Source: Frankiales bacterium | Lineage (GTDB): Bacteria > Actinomycetota > Actinomycetes > Mycobacteriales > SCTD01 | Direction: 5' to 3' | NCBI GenBank assembly: GCA_025465465.1 | Contig: JAODND010000089.1 | Span: forward strand, 21,336-85,335 | DNA: 64,000 nucleotides | Shown: piece after piece, positions 15,882-24,869 of the stretch | Position numbering within the stretch: position 1 is the stretch's first letter | Layout of the letters: every line of letters starts with the position of its first letter | The notes under the pieces: generated by a model | The model's database searches: none | Told to the model about the DNA's origin: nothing | What the model saw: the letters and a program-made list of their open reading frames with translations, nothing else | Translations under genes and position numbers: made by a program

Positions 15882-16964
15882 TCAGGGGGTCGGTCGCTCC
15901 GATCGGAGCAACTCGCGGACCCGAGGGATGACCTGCTCGCCGTAGAGCGAGATCGCGGACATGAGCGACTCATGCCCAAGGCCACCCATGCCGTACTTCA
16001 GGTCGAAGCGACTCGCGTCGAGGGCGATGAGGTTGGCCGCGATCTTCTGCGCGACGGTCTCGGGGGAGCCGACGTACAGGGCTCCCTCTGGTCCGATCTC
16101 GAAGGCGAACGATTCCTTCGTCGGGACCGCGAAGCCGCGGATGCGGCTGTAGCGGCGAAGTACCTCCAGGTAGTGCGGCCAGAACTCCGACTCAGCTTTC
16201 TCGTCGGTGTCGGCGAGGTGGCCGGGTGCATGCACCCCGACGGGGAGCGGCGGCCGCCCGAACCGCTCCAGGGCCTGCCGGAACAGCTGGGAGAAGGGCG
16301 CGAACCGCGCCGGGGACCCGCCGATGACCGCGAGCATCAGCGAGAACCCGTGTCGCGCTGCGCGGATGACTGACTGCGGGCTGCCGCCGACGCCAATCCA
16401 CGTCGGGAACGGTCCGAACTCGGTGTACGGCACGACGTCCTGGTCATGCAGCGCGGCGCGGGTCTTGCCCTCCCAGGTGACAGGCGTGCCCTTGAGCAGT
16501 TCGGCGAACAGCGCTGTCTTCTCCTCGAAGAGGGCTTCGTAGTCAGCGAGGTTGTAGCCGAAGAGCGGGAACGAGTCGACGCTGGAGCCCCTGCCCAGCA
16601 CGACCTCAGCCCGCCCTCCGGAGAGGGCGTTCAACGTGGAGTACCGCTGAAAGACGCGAACAGGATCGTCCGAGCTCAGCACCGTCACGGCGGATCCGAC
16701 GCGAATGCGGGTCGTTCGTGCCGCGATCGCGGCCAGGACGACGTCCGCTGCCGACATCGGGATGTCGCTGGTGTGATGCTCGCCGATCCCGAAGAAGTCG
16801 ACGCCGGACCGATCCGCGAGGACGCCTTCCTCCACCACATTGCGGATCGTCTGCGCGTGAGACAAGGCACGGCCGTTGCGGTCAGAGGTGCGGTCGCCGA
16901 AGGTGTCCAAGCCAAGTACGACAGGGAAGCGCGTGGGTTCGGGAGCTGCTGCGGGGGTCGTCAT
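15882..16964 (-). CDS. LLM-class flavin/F420-dependent oxidoreductase
   Basis: A 360-residue luciferase-like protein. FFGIGEHHTSDIPMSAADVVLAAIAARTTRIRVGSAV is the typical N-terminal block of the bacterial luciferase/alkanal monooxygenase subgroup, and the LNALSGGRAEVVLGRGSSVDSFPLFGY block follows. Its ATG overlaps the stop of the upstream NAD(P)-binding gene (ATGA). A reductase partner that supplies reduced F420 or flavin would explain the coupling. Substrate unknown. Confidence 0.8.
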   Translation of the reverse strand: MTTPAAAPEPTRFPVVLGLDTFGDRTSDRNGRALSHAQTIRNVVEEGVLADRSGVDFFGIGEHHTSDIPMSAADVVLAAIAARTTRIRVGSAVTVLSSDDPVRVFQRYSTLNALSGGRAEVVLGRGSSVDSFPLFGYNLADYEALFEEKTALFAELLKGTPVTWEGKTRAALHDQDVVPYTEFGPFPTWIGVGGSPQSVIRAARHGFSLMLAVIGGSPARFAPFSQLFRQALERFGRPPLPVGVHAPGHLADTDEKAESEFWPHYLEVLRRYSRIRGFAVPTKESFAFEIGPEGALYVGSPETVAQKIAANLIALDASRFDLKYGMGGLGHESLMSAISLYGEQVIPRVRELLRSERPTP

Positions 16965-17614
16965 CGCACACCCGACGCTGCTGCCTCGGTGTGCACGGCC
17001 CGCTCGAACTCTGCCCTGCTCAGCGTGCGGCCGAACACGGGTCCGCCCGGTTGCAGGATCCGTCCCGCCCTGAGGCTGTCGAGCCGGACGGCGTCGTACC
17101 CGATCCGCTCGATGACCTCAGCGACCTCGGCGACCGCCTGCCCGTCATCACCCGCAACGCCGAGCCCTCGGCGGTCTGAGGAGCCACTCGGTCGTCGCTC
17201 GCCCTCGAGCTCGTGGTAGCCGATGTGGTTAAGGGCCTTGACGACGCGTGACTGCGCAAGGCGGCCCGCAACGATCTCGCTGCTCCCGTGCTGGGCGTCT
17301 TCGAAGAGCTCCCGCTTGCCGTCCACAGCCGGCCAGTAGTTCATCGCGTCGACGACGAGCCGGTCCGCCAGCAGGACCGGGTCGAAGGCCTCGAAGCGAT
17401 GCAGCGGAATGGCCAGGATGACGAGGTCCGCGTCCTTGACGGCGTCGGCGGTCCAGCGAGGCTCCGACCCTGGTGCGAGCACCTGAGTGATGAGCTCGAT
17501 CTCCTTGGGGTCGCCGGCGGCAGCAATGGTCACCTCGTACCCAGCCGCGACCGCCACTCGTGCGATGACGGGTCCGACGTGCCCTGCGCCGACCACGGCG
17601 ATGCGGCTCGTCAC
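16961..17614 (-). CDS. NADPH:F420 oxidoreductase-like NAD(P)-binding protein
   Basis: A 217-residue Rossmann protein with an N-terminal VVGAGHVGPVIARVAVAAGYEV dinucleotide motif. Later LVILAIPLHRFEAF, VVDAMNYWP and VKALNHIGYHEL match the fold of F420-dependent NADP reductases (COG2085). It starts at GTG 17614. Coupled translation with the downstream LLM gene supports a role in providing reduced F420, though the family also includes unrelated NADP-binding proteins. Confidence 0.72.
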   Translation of the reverse strand: MTSRIAVVGAGHVGPVIARVAVAAGYEVTIAAAGDPKEIELITQVLAPGSEPRWTADAVKDADLVILAIPLHRFEAFDPVLLADRLVVDAMNYWPAVDGKRELFEDAQHGSSEIVAGRLAQSRVVKALNHIGYHELEGERRPSGSSDRRGLGVAGDDGQAVAEVAEVIERIGYDAVRLDSLRAGRILQPGGPVFGRTLSRAEFERAVHTEAAASGVR

Positions 17615-17673
17615 TCAGCGGAGACCATCTCGGACGACGGTGGCTCCCTGGGTATGCCTCGCGCTGCGCGCCA

Positions 17674-18300
17674 TCAGTAGCCGACTGACTGCCGTACGAG
17701 CACGATGTGGATGCGACCAGGCAGCTCCTGGTGGATCTCGAGGACCTTGCCGACCGAGCTGTTCTGACCGTATGCCGCGATGGCACGTGCGTCCTCCAGC
17801 ACCAGGCTGTGCTTGTAGATCCGCTCGTGGGCCGCTTCCAGCGAACCGACGAGCTTCTGCGTACCGACCACGAAGATGACGTTGGCGGCGCCCCAGGCGT
17901 AGGACGCCAGCTGGCTCCCTGACGCAGAGGCGATGAGCAGCGTCCCGTCCTGGGTGACCGCGTGCACGCTTCCGAGCGCGTAGTCAGGCTGCCCTCCGAT
18001 GGCTTTCATCTGCTGCGCCTGGGTCGCGAAGTCGAGCTCGAACATCTTGTTCCGCGCCGACTCGTACGGGCCGTCGACGTCGTTCACGGCGTCTGCGATG
18101 CCGGTCTCCTGCAAGGTCACCGACGTGTTGGTCATGACCGACGATCCGCGTGGGATCCGCGTCAGGACTGCGTCCCGGGCCGCGTCGAGGTCGCCTACCA
18201 CCTCGACGCTGTACCCGTGCTCTTCGAGGGCGACGACGGTGCGCTGGACCGTCGCCTCGTCTGCGGGGGTGGCAAAGCGCTCCGAGGTGTTGGTCGTCAT
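17674..18300 (-). CDS. LUD-domain protein (lactate-utilisation LutC-like)
   Basis: A 208-residue LUD domain protein (VMTNTSVTLQETGI, then GSVHAVTQDGTLLIASASGSQLASYAWGA and VIFVVGTQKLVGSLEAAHERIYKH), with a strong AAGGAGG ribosome site. LUD proteins include LutC of lactate oxidation and many orphan proteins. Here no LutA or LutB neighbours exist, so lactate oxidation is not supported. It is divergent from the cNMP/FAD oxidoreductase, with a 185-base shared promoter region. Confidence 0.78.
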   Translation of the reverse strand: MTTNTSERFATPADEATVQRTVVALEEHGYSVEVVGDLDAARDAVLTRIPRGSSVMTNTSVTLQETGIADAVNDVDGPYESARNKMFELDFATQAQQMKAIGGQPDYALGSVHAVTQDGTLLIASASGSQLASYAWGAANVIFVVGTQKLVGSLEAAHERIYKHSLVLEDARAIAAYGQNSSVGKVLEIHQELPGRIHIVLVRQSVGY

Positions 18301-18485
18301 CCTGGATCCTCCTTCGGGTCACCCCGTGCGACGCGGTCGCGACCAGCACACCGTCGGTCGGGGCGGTCACGGTTCGCATCTGCCGATGGCCAGTCGTCAC
18401 GGCCTGGGCTGTCCTGAGGGTCAGCGTCCATGGCACTGTGCAGTACGGGATGAGAGTCCGGCTCCTGACAGCTTGGGTGGGTGAC

Positions 18486-20147
18486 ATGTCATCGATCGAA
18501 GTCGCCGCGGTACCGGAGGCTCCGGTCCTGACCGCGGAGCAGCTGGACGCGATCGCGAGGCGAGGGGTCCGCCAGGACGTCGAGGCCGGGGAGGTCCTCT
18601 ACCGAGCGGGTGACCGCGACTACGACTTCGTCGTCCTCGGCTCGGCTGAGGTGGATGTCTTCCGTCCCGCGATGCCAGGGGCAGCCCCGGAGCTGATCGT
18701 CCGATGGGGACCTGGCCGCTTCCTCGGCGAGCTGGGACTGGTCACGGGCCAGACGGCGATGGCGACCACCGTCGCATCGTCTCCTGGTGACGTCTACCGG
18801 CTGGGTCCGGCGGCGTTTCGCCGCCTGATGGACGAGGATGCCGCGCTGTCAGACGTGATCCTGCGGGCCTTGCTCGAGCGGCGCGAGTCGCTCCGACTCG
18901 GCGAAGGCGCCAAGACGGTGGAGATTCTCGGGAGCACGCTGTCCGCAGCCACTCACGCGTTGCGCACTTGGGCGTCCCGGCAGCATGTCCCGCACGACTG
19001 GGTCGACTTCGACCAACGTGCCGGTCAGGCCCTTGCCCGTGCCGCCGGCGTCGAGGCTCTCGATCTGCCCGCGGTGATCATGCCGAACCGGATCGTGCGC
19101 CGGGCGACGCCCGGAGACGTGGCCGAACATCTCGGGTTGACGTTCCGCCACGTCGAGGGCGTCACCTACGACGTCACCATCGTCGGCGGCGGTCCGGCTG
19201 GTCTCGCCGCGGCGGTCTACAGCTCCTCCGAGGGACTCGGGACCATGCTTCTCGACAGCGTCGCCGTCGGGGGCCAAGCGGCAGCCAGCGCCCGCATCGA
19301 GAACTACCTGGGCTTCCCCTCTGGTGTCAGCGGGGTAGAGCTCGCGTCGCGTGCCCTGGTGCAGGCGAACAAGTTCGGCGCCCACATCGCCAGCCCCTGC
19401 GAGGTCGTCGCCCTGGACTGCGCGGATGGCCATCTCCACGTGACGCTGTCCAACGGGGAGGTCGTGGACTCCAAGTCCGTCGTCCTGGCGACGGGTGCGC
19501 GCTACCGGAAGCTGCCCCTCGAAGGGTGGAGTGACTACGAGGCCACTGGTATCTACTACGCGGCGACGGAACTCGAGGCGAGGGCATGCGCGGGGCAGCC
19601 GGTGACCGTCGTGGGCGGCGCCAACTCAGCTGGTCAGGCCTCGCTGTTCCTCGCGGACCGCGGTAGCGCCGTGGAGCTCGTCGTGCGTGCGCCCGACCTG
19701 GCGACGGAGATGTCGCACTACCTGGTCGCGCGGGTGCTCGCGCACCCGAACATCACCGTGCGGATCAGCTCCAACGTCACCGGGTTGCACGGCGACGGGC
19801 GACTCGACGGGATCACGGTCACGTCGACGGACGAGCAAGCTGGTATCCGACGGCCGTGCCGTGGCTTGTTCTGCTTCATCGGCGCGGCTCCCGCGACGGA
19901 CTGGCTGGGCGGCATCGTGCTCGACGTCGACGGGTTCGTCCTCACCGATGAGCGCCTCACTGCCGACAACCTCGGCCCCGCCTGGACCCTGCTGGGCCGA
20001 CGGCCGCTTCCGTTCGAGACCAGCGTGCCCGGCGTGTTCGCCGTGGGCGACGTCCGGGCCGGCTCCCTCAAGCGCGTGGCGGCGGCCGTCGGTGAGGGCG
20101 CCAGCGTCATCCGCTCGGTCCATCTCGCCCGGACTCCGACCGCCTGA
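18486..20147 (+). CDS. Fusion: cNMP-binding / glutaredoxin-like / thioredoxin-reductase-like FAD protein
   Basis: A 553-residue three-part protein. Residues about 15-125 form a cyclic-nucleotide-binding (CRP-type) domain. Residues 142-217 look like a thioredoxin-fold module without cysteines. Residues 226-550 form an FAD/NAD(P) reductase of the thioredoxin-reductase type with GGGPAGL (234-240), ATGARYR and a second nucleotide motif GGANSAGQA (377-385). The redox CxxC of true thioredoxin reductase is replaced by YYAATE (357-362), so disulfide reduction by the usual route is not possible. Such fusions occur in actinobacteria, and their role is unknown. The ATG at 18486 starts just before the first domain. 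Confidence 0.82.
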   Translation: MSSIEVAAVPEAPVLTAEQLDAIARRGVRQDVEAGEVLYRAGDRDYDFVVLGSAEVDVFRPAMPGAAPELIVRWGPGRFLGELGLVTGQTAMATTVASSPGDVYRLGPAAFRRLMDEDAALSDVILRALLERRESLRLGEGAKTVEILGSTLSAATHALRTWASRQHVPHDWVDFDQRAGQALARAAGVEALDLPAVIMPNRIVRRATPGDVAEHLGLTFRHVEGVTYDVTIVGGGPAGLAAAVYSSSEGLGTMLLDSVAVGGQAAASARIENYLGFPSGVSGVELASRALVQANKFGAHIASPCEVVALDCADGHLHVTLSNGEVVDSKSVVLATGARYRKLPLEGWSDYEATGIYYAATELEARACAGQPVTVVGGANSAGQASLFLADRGSAVELVVRAPDLATEMSHYLVARVLAHPNITVRISSNVTGLHGDGRLDGITVTSTDEQAGIRRPCRGLFCFIGAAPATDWLGGIVLDVDGFVLTDERLTADNLGPAWTLLGRRPLPFETSVPGVFAVGDVRAGSLKRVAAAVGEGASVIRSVHLARTPTA

Positions 20148-20172
20148 GACCAGGACCTGGTGCTGGCTGGGC

Positions 20173-21300
20173 TCACCATCGTTGGTTCGGGCCAAGCTCC
20201 GGCAGGTCGTCAAGCTGCCATGCCCAGTCCGGGACGGCCGGGAAGCTTGGCAGGTGGCCGACCGCAACCGCGGGCATCCCGTCGATGTCGGTGCCGGCAG
20301 GGAACTGCGTGCGCTGCTTGACGACGCTTCCGGCGCGCACCACGCACCCGGGACCGAGCACGCTGCCATCACACAGGATGGCGCCGGGCTCGATCACCGA
20401 TCGGGCGCCGATCCGGCATCCATGGATCATGGCTCCCGGGCCCACCGTCACCCCGTCGTCGATGACCAGGTCGTTGTTGGGCAGCAGGTGCAAGACCGTG
20501 TTCTCGAGGATCTGGACGCCGTTGCCGATCCGGACCGGTCCGTGGGAGTCGCCGACGATCTTCACTCCGGCGCCGATGATGGAACGCTCGCCGACAACCA
20601 CGTCACCGGTGATCTCGGCAGTCGGGAAGACCCTGGCTGTACTGGCTATGGTCGGCACGACACCGCGGTACGCGTAGAGCTGTCCCATGGTGATCGCTCC
20701 CTGTCTGTGCGAGACGATGACGGCGGACGGCGCCGGGACGGAGAGGTCTCCCTCGCGCAGGCCGAGCAGTCGGTCGAGGTCGCTGGCTGAGACCGCGCGG
20801 ATGACGCGAGCCGGCCGGCCGACGGCGACGACGTCGCTGGGCAGCTGCGCCCCGGCTGGGACGACGGTCCCCTCACCGAGGAACACTCGGTCTCCGAGGC
20901 GGGCGCCGGGCATGAGTACTGAAGCATTGCCGATCTCGCAGAGGTCACCGACCGTCGCGCCGATCACCAGGCAGCGGTGACCGAAGGTCGTTCGTCGGCC
21001 GATGGAGACCGGATTCGACGGAGTGCCCACCACCACACCGTTCTCAAGCACGTAGCTCCCTGACCCGATCTCGACACCTGCGTGTGGTGCCCTGATCACC
21101 GCGCCTTCGGCGACCCCTGAACCCAGCCCGAACGACGCCGCGCCGACGACGACCGCAGACTGGGCGATCTGCGGCGCTCCCATCAGCTTGGTGCCGAGCG
21201 CGTTGGCCGGTCCTGCGCTCATCGAGCCGCAGTCGGTGGGTCTGGGGGACAGCTCACGCAGGGAGGGTACGTAGGTGCGGGGTCGGTTCGCACCCGCCAC
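20173..21300 (-). CDS. Tandem left-handed beta-helix (gamma-carbonic-anhydrase-like) protein
   Basis: A 375-residue protein made of two hexapeptide-repeat domains. The first spans about 40-175 and the second about 205-350; both end in a PARVIRAVS- or PAVAVGHLP-like edge typical of the YrdA/gamma-carbonic-anhydrase group. Repeats of the [LIV]-G-x4 type are clear (VVGAASFGLGSGVAEGAVI; IIGAGVKIVGDSHG). The normal family is about 175 residues and trimeric, so a tandem duplication is unusual. I could not place three metal histidines with confidence, so enzymatic activity is uncertain. The start is probably GTG 21300, with ATG 21222 as an alternative. Confidence 0.7.
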   Translation of the reverse strand: MAGANRPRTYVPSLRELSPRPTDCGSMSAGPANALGTKLMGAPQIAQSAVVVGAASFGLGSGVAEGAVIRAPHAGVEIGSGSYVLENGVVVGTPSNPVSIGRRTTFGHRCLVIGATVGDLCEIGNASVLMPGARLGDRVFLGEGTVVPAGAQLPSDVVAVGRPARVIRAVSASDLDRLLGLREGDLSVPAPSAVIVSHRQGAITMGQLYAYRGVVPTIASTARVFPTAEITGDVVVGERSIIGAGVKIVGDSHGPVRIGNGVQILENTVLHLLPNNDLVIDDGVTVGPGAMIHGCRIGARSVIEPGAILCDGSVLGPGCVVRAGSVVKQRTQFPAGTDIDGMPAVAVGHLPSFPAVPDWAWQLDDLPELGPNQRW

Positions 21301-21327
21301 CGCACAGTCGTGCTGGCCGGGCTGACG

Positions 21328-24108
21328 TCACGGGGAGGCGGGCGGAGGGGCGTCGTTTGCCAGGACGTCCTCGAGTTGGCTCCGCGAGCTGACGCCGAGC
21401 TTCGTGAAGACCTTCCTCAAGTGGTACTGGACGGTGCGGGGACTCAGGAACAACCGGGTCCCTATCTCGGGGTTGGACAGCCCGTCGCGGGCGAGCTGGG
21501 CGATCTGGGCCTCTTGCGCCGTGAGCCCGTCGCGGGTCGCCGCCTGACGCTTCCGGACCGTCTCGCCGGTGGCCAGCAGCTCCCGTCGGGCCCGTTCGGC
21601 GAAGCCTTCGGCCTCCATCGCCGTGAACAGCTCATGGGCGGCCCGAAGCTGGACGCGCGCGTCGACCCGGCGGTTCTCCCGGCGTAGCCACTCCCCATAG
21701 AGCAGCTGGGCGCGTGCCAGGTCCAGGTGCACCTGGGTGCGGCTGAGTCGATCGATCGCACTGCGGTAGAGCCGCTCAGCATCGTCGCCTGCCGTCAGGA
21801 GGGCGCCGCTGCGCTCTTCCACGCCGAGTGCCCAGTCCGTCCCCGCCGGACGAGCCACCTCGAGCAGCCGCTGATGGGCCGCGTGGGCGATCTCGTGGTC
21901 GGCGGTGCGGGTAGCCGCCTCGACCAACTCGGCCAAGGCGAGGTAGGAGGTACCCATGTCCTGCGGGTAGCTGGTCGCCTCCTGCGCTGCGGCAAGGGCG
22001 ACCTCGTAGCGCCCGAGCCCGTTGTGGAGGAGCGCCGAGGCCCATGCGGTGATCGTGAGGCCGATCCCGACGCCGTGCCGGTCGAGATCGTCCTTGCTGG
22101 CGTCGATGAGCGCCATCAGCTGTGCGTCGCGACCGTGCACGGCGGCGATGGCGAAGCCCCCGTAGGGAGCCAGGGTGCCGCCCGTCGCCTGGGTCGCGGC
22201 ACGTGCCTCGTTGCTCACTGTGACGGCCGCCGTCATCTCGCCCGTCAGGACGTGCGTGAAGACGCGGGCGGTCAGCGCTAGGGGGAGCTCGCTGAGCGCA
22301 CCGGTCGCGCGCGCGAGCTCCACGTGCCTCCTGCAGAGCGCGATCCAGCTCGCGTCGTCCCACAGGTGCAGCGCGACGATGCACGCCAGCCACAACCAGC
22401 GAAGCTCCTCCTCATCTGACACGTCTTCTCCGAAGCGGATCAGGGCGTGCCGAAGCAGGGGAGCAGCGGTGGCGTAGCCCTCGCAGAAGTGCACGGCCAG
22501 CCCGTCAAGAAACAAGTCCGTTGCCCTGGGCAGGTGCGCGGGCCCTGGGGACGCCCGGGCGGCGCTGGCCACGTCCAGAGCATGACCTCCTGGACTGGAG
22601 AGGCGCCCCGCGAACGTCACTGCCGACAGGGTCTCGAGGTAGGTCTCACGAGCCAGATCGACGTCGAGGACCTCGAGCCGCTTCGCGGCAGCGAGCAGCA
22701 GATGGGGCGCGTCACTCCCACGGCTGGAGGCGAAGGCGAGCTGGCCGCGCAGCAGGTCCACCCAGGCACTCTGCAGTTCTGTCAGAGGCCCGGCCTCCGC
22801 GGTGGCGAGCAGCTTCAACGCGGCCTCGGGCGCCCCGGCCAGGAGCTTGGCCTTCGCCGCGCCCAGGGCGCGGCGGCCCAGGTTGGCCCGGTCGACGGTG
22901 AGCTCGACCGAGCGCTCGAGGAACGCGGCCGCGGCGGCCATTCCGCCCCTCGCTTGCGCCCGGGCTGCCGAGCGCTCGAGCTCCTCGGCCACGTCGTCGT
23001 CCGGGCCAGGAGCGGCTTGCGCCCGATGCCACGCCCGGCGGTCGGGGTCGAGCTCCGGGTCGGTGACCTCCGCAAGGGCGCGGTGCGCGTGCTGCCTGGC
23101 CTGGACCGTCGCCAACCGGTAGGCGGCCGAGCGCACAAGCGGGTGCAGAAACCGTACATTCGCGCCGAGCTCGAGAAGGCCCGCCTCCACCGCCGGAGTT
23201 GCGGCATCCGCGGGGATGCCCAGCCGCTCGGCCGCCTTCCACACGAGCAACGGGTCGCCGACCGGATCGGCGGCGGCGACCTGGAGAAATCGTTGCGTCT
23301 CGGTCGGAAGCGCGTCCAGGCGTCGCCTGAAGCTGTCCTCGATCCCGATCGACGCCGGCACGCCGGCGGGAAGCCCGAAGCCGCCCGCCAACGCGGCGGG
23401 GGTCACCTCCTGCAGCAGCTCGAGCACCGCCAGGGGGATGCCACGCGTCTCGCTCACGATCTGATCACGCACCCGTGGGTCCAGCGGCGAGGTGAGGACC
23501 GAGTCCAGCAGCGCCCGCGCCTCGGCGTCGCGCAGGCCCTCGACCAGGAGCGCCGGCAGTCCGGCGAGCTGGTGTTCGATGGTGCGTGCGGCGAAGACCA
23601 TCCCGACCGACTCGGCCTGCAACCGGCGCGCGACGAAGCCGAGGACCTGCGCTGACGCGCGGTCGAGCCACTGCTCATCGTCGATGACGCAGAGCAGCGG
23701 TCGCTCCGCAGCCTCTTCGGAGAGCAGCGTGAGGACGGCCAGGCCGATGAGGAACGGATCGGGTGCAGGGCCGGAGCTCAGACCGAACGCCGTGCCCAGC
23801 GCGAGCCGTTGCGGAGCCGGCAGCCCCGCGAGCCGAGGCAGCATGGGCGACAACAGCTGGTGCAGCCCGGAGAACGCCAGCTCCATCTCCGACTGGACCC
23901 CGGAGGCCTGCGCTACGGAGCAGCCCGACGCCTGCTCGATGAGATAGCCCAGAAGTGCCGTCTTGCCCACCCCTGGCTCGCCACTGATGACGAGTGCCCG
24001 ACTCTCGCCGGTGCGCGCCGCGCTGATGAGCCGGTCGAGGACGTCGCACTCCGCACGTCGGCCCGTGAGCCCCGACGCGCGTCGCATGAGGGGGGAGTGC
24101 TCGATCAT
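21328..24108 (-). CDS. LuxR-family regulator with N-terminal AAA ATPase (LAL type)
   Basis: A regulator of about 926 residues. The N-terminal ATPase has Walker A GEPGVGKTAL (about 43-52) and Walker B LLCVIDDEQWLD. It is followed by a long helical repeat region (TPR-like) and a C-terminal LuxR helix-turn-helix (LTAQEAQIAQLARDGLSNPEIG, then LFLSPRTVQYHLRKVFTKLGV). LAL regulators of this size activate catabolic or secondary-metabolite genes. I prefer the ATG at 24108; a TTG at 24123 is possible. It lies among single redox genes, so its targets cannot be deduced. Confidence 0.9.
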   Translation of the reverse strand: MIEHSPLMRRASGLTGRRAECDVLDRLISAARTGESRALVISGEPGVGKTALLGYLIEQASGCSVAQASGVQSEMELAFSGLHQLLSPMLPRLAGLPAPQRLALGTAFGLSSGPAPDPFLIGLAVLTLLSEEAAERPLLCVIDDEQWLDRASAQVLGFVARRLQAESVGMVFAARTIEHQLAGLPALLVEGLRDAEARALLDSVLTSPLDPRVRDQIVSETRGIPLAVLELLQEVTPAALAGGFGLPAGVPASIGIEDSFRRRLDALPTETQRFLQVAAADPVGDPLLVWKAAERLGIPADAATPAVEAGLLELGANVRFLHPLVRSAAYRLATVQARQHAHRALAEVTDPELDPDRRAWHRAQAAPGPDDDVAEELERSAARAQARGGMAAAAAFLERSVELTVDRANLGRRALGAAKAKLLAGAPEAALKLLATAEAGPLTELQSAWVDLLRGQLAFASSRGSDAPHLLLAAAKRLEVLDVDLARETYLETLSAVTFAGRLSSPGGHALDVASAARASPGPAHLPRATDLFLDGLAVHFCEGYATAAPLLRHALIRFGEDVSDEEELRWLWLACIVALHLWDDASWIALCRRHVELARATGALSELPLALTARVFTHVLTGEMTAAVTVSNEARAATQATGGTLAPYGGFAIAAVHGRDAQLMALIDASKDDLDRHGVGIGLTITAWASALLHNGLGRYEVALAAAQEATSYPQDMGTSYLALAELVEAATRTADHEIAHAAHQRLLEVARPAGTDWALGVEERSGALLTAGDDAERLYRSAIDRLSRTQVHLDLARAQLLYGEWLRRENRRVDARVQLRAAHELFTAMEAEGFAERARRELLATGETVRKRQAATRDGLTAQEAQIAQLARDGLSNPEIGTRLFLSPRTVQYHLRKVFTKLGVSSRSQLEDVLANDAPPPASP

Positions 24109-24197
24109 GTCGTCCGTTCGCAACCTACCTGGGCACCCATGGGGGGACTGGCCGGTGGCGGATGCGAAGCCCTGCCGTCAACCGGTTGGCTGCCTCG

Positions 24198-24869
24198 TCA
24201 GCCGTCCCTCTCCGCCCGCGAGACCGACGGTTGGCGGCGTTGGGGGAACGCCGCCCAGCGCGCGAGCAGCTCGTCAGTCGTCACGAGCGTCGACACGAGG
24301 GCGAGCGAGTGCCGTACGACCTGCTCGCCGTACTCGACGGGAATGCCTGCGACGGCGTCCGTGACGAGCACGACCTCGTAGCCCCGGTTCACCGCATCGA
24401 AGACCAGGTTCGGGATGGCGATGTTGAGTGATACGCCAGTGACCACAAGCCGGGAGACGCCCGCGTTTCGCAGCAGCGAGTCCAAGGGGCCGCCCGTCAA
24501 GGGCGACAACCCATGGAAGCGGGGCAGCACGACGTCCCCCTCGGCAAAGACCTCCGGTATCGGCTGGACGGAGCTCGTCCCCGGCGCGTTGACGGCACCG
24601 GCCCGGCGGGCTCCTGGGAACAGCCGCGCGTTGTGGTTCCAGCCGAAACCGCCGGGCAGGTTCTCCGCAGTCGTGTGAACGACCCAGATGCTCGAGGTGC
24701 GCGCCAACTGTGCAAGGCGAGCCACGTTGCTCGCCACCCCGACCTGGCGTGCCGCTGTCGCCAGCTCTGGGAACCGGGTCTCGTCCCCGACGACCCCGTT
24801 CTGCAGCTCTTGCACGATGAGAGCCGTGCCTTCCGCAGCAGGCTCAGGACGGTGTGGTGTGTTGCTCAT
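24198..24869 (-). CDS. Isochorismatase-fold protein lacking the catalytic triad
   Basis: A 223-residue protein of the isochorismatase/cysteine-hydrolase fold. The Asp of the triad is Glu21 (VQELQNGVV), the usual Lys is absent (VVLPRFHG, 113-120), and the nucleophile loop GVxTxxC reads GVSLNIAIPN (145-154) with no Cys. All three catalytic residues are therefore changed, and an ordinary cysteine-hydrolase reaction is unlikely. The ATG at 24869 overlaps the stop of the upstream LLM gene, so the two are coupled and may act on the same compound. Confidence 0.78.
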   Translation of the reverse strand: MSNTPHRPEPAAEGTALIVQELQNGVVGDETRFPELATAARQVGVASNVARLAQLARTSSIWVVHTTAENLPGGFGWNHNARLFPGARRAGAVNAPGTSSVQPIPEVFAEGDVVLPRFHGLSPLTGGPLDSLLRNAGVSRLVVTGVSLNIAIPNLVFDAVNRGYEVVLVTDAVAGIPVEYGEQVVRHSLALVSTLVTTDELLARWAAFPQRRQPSVSRAERDG

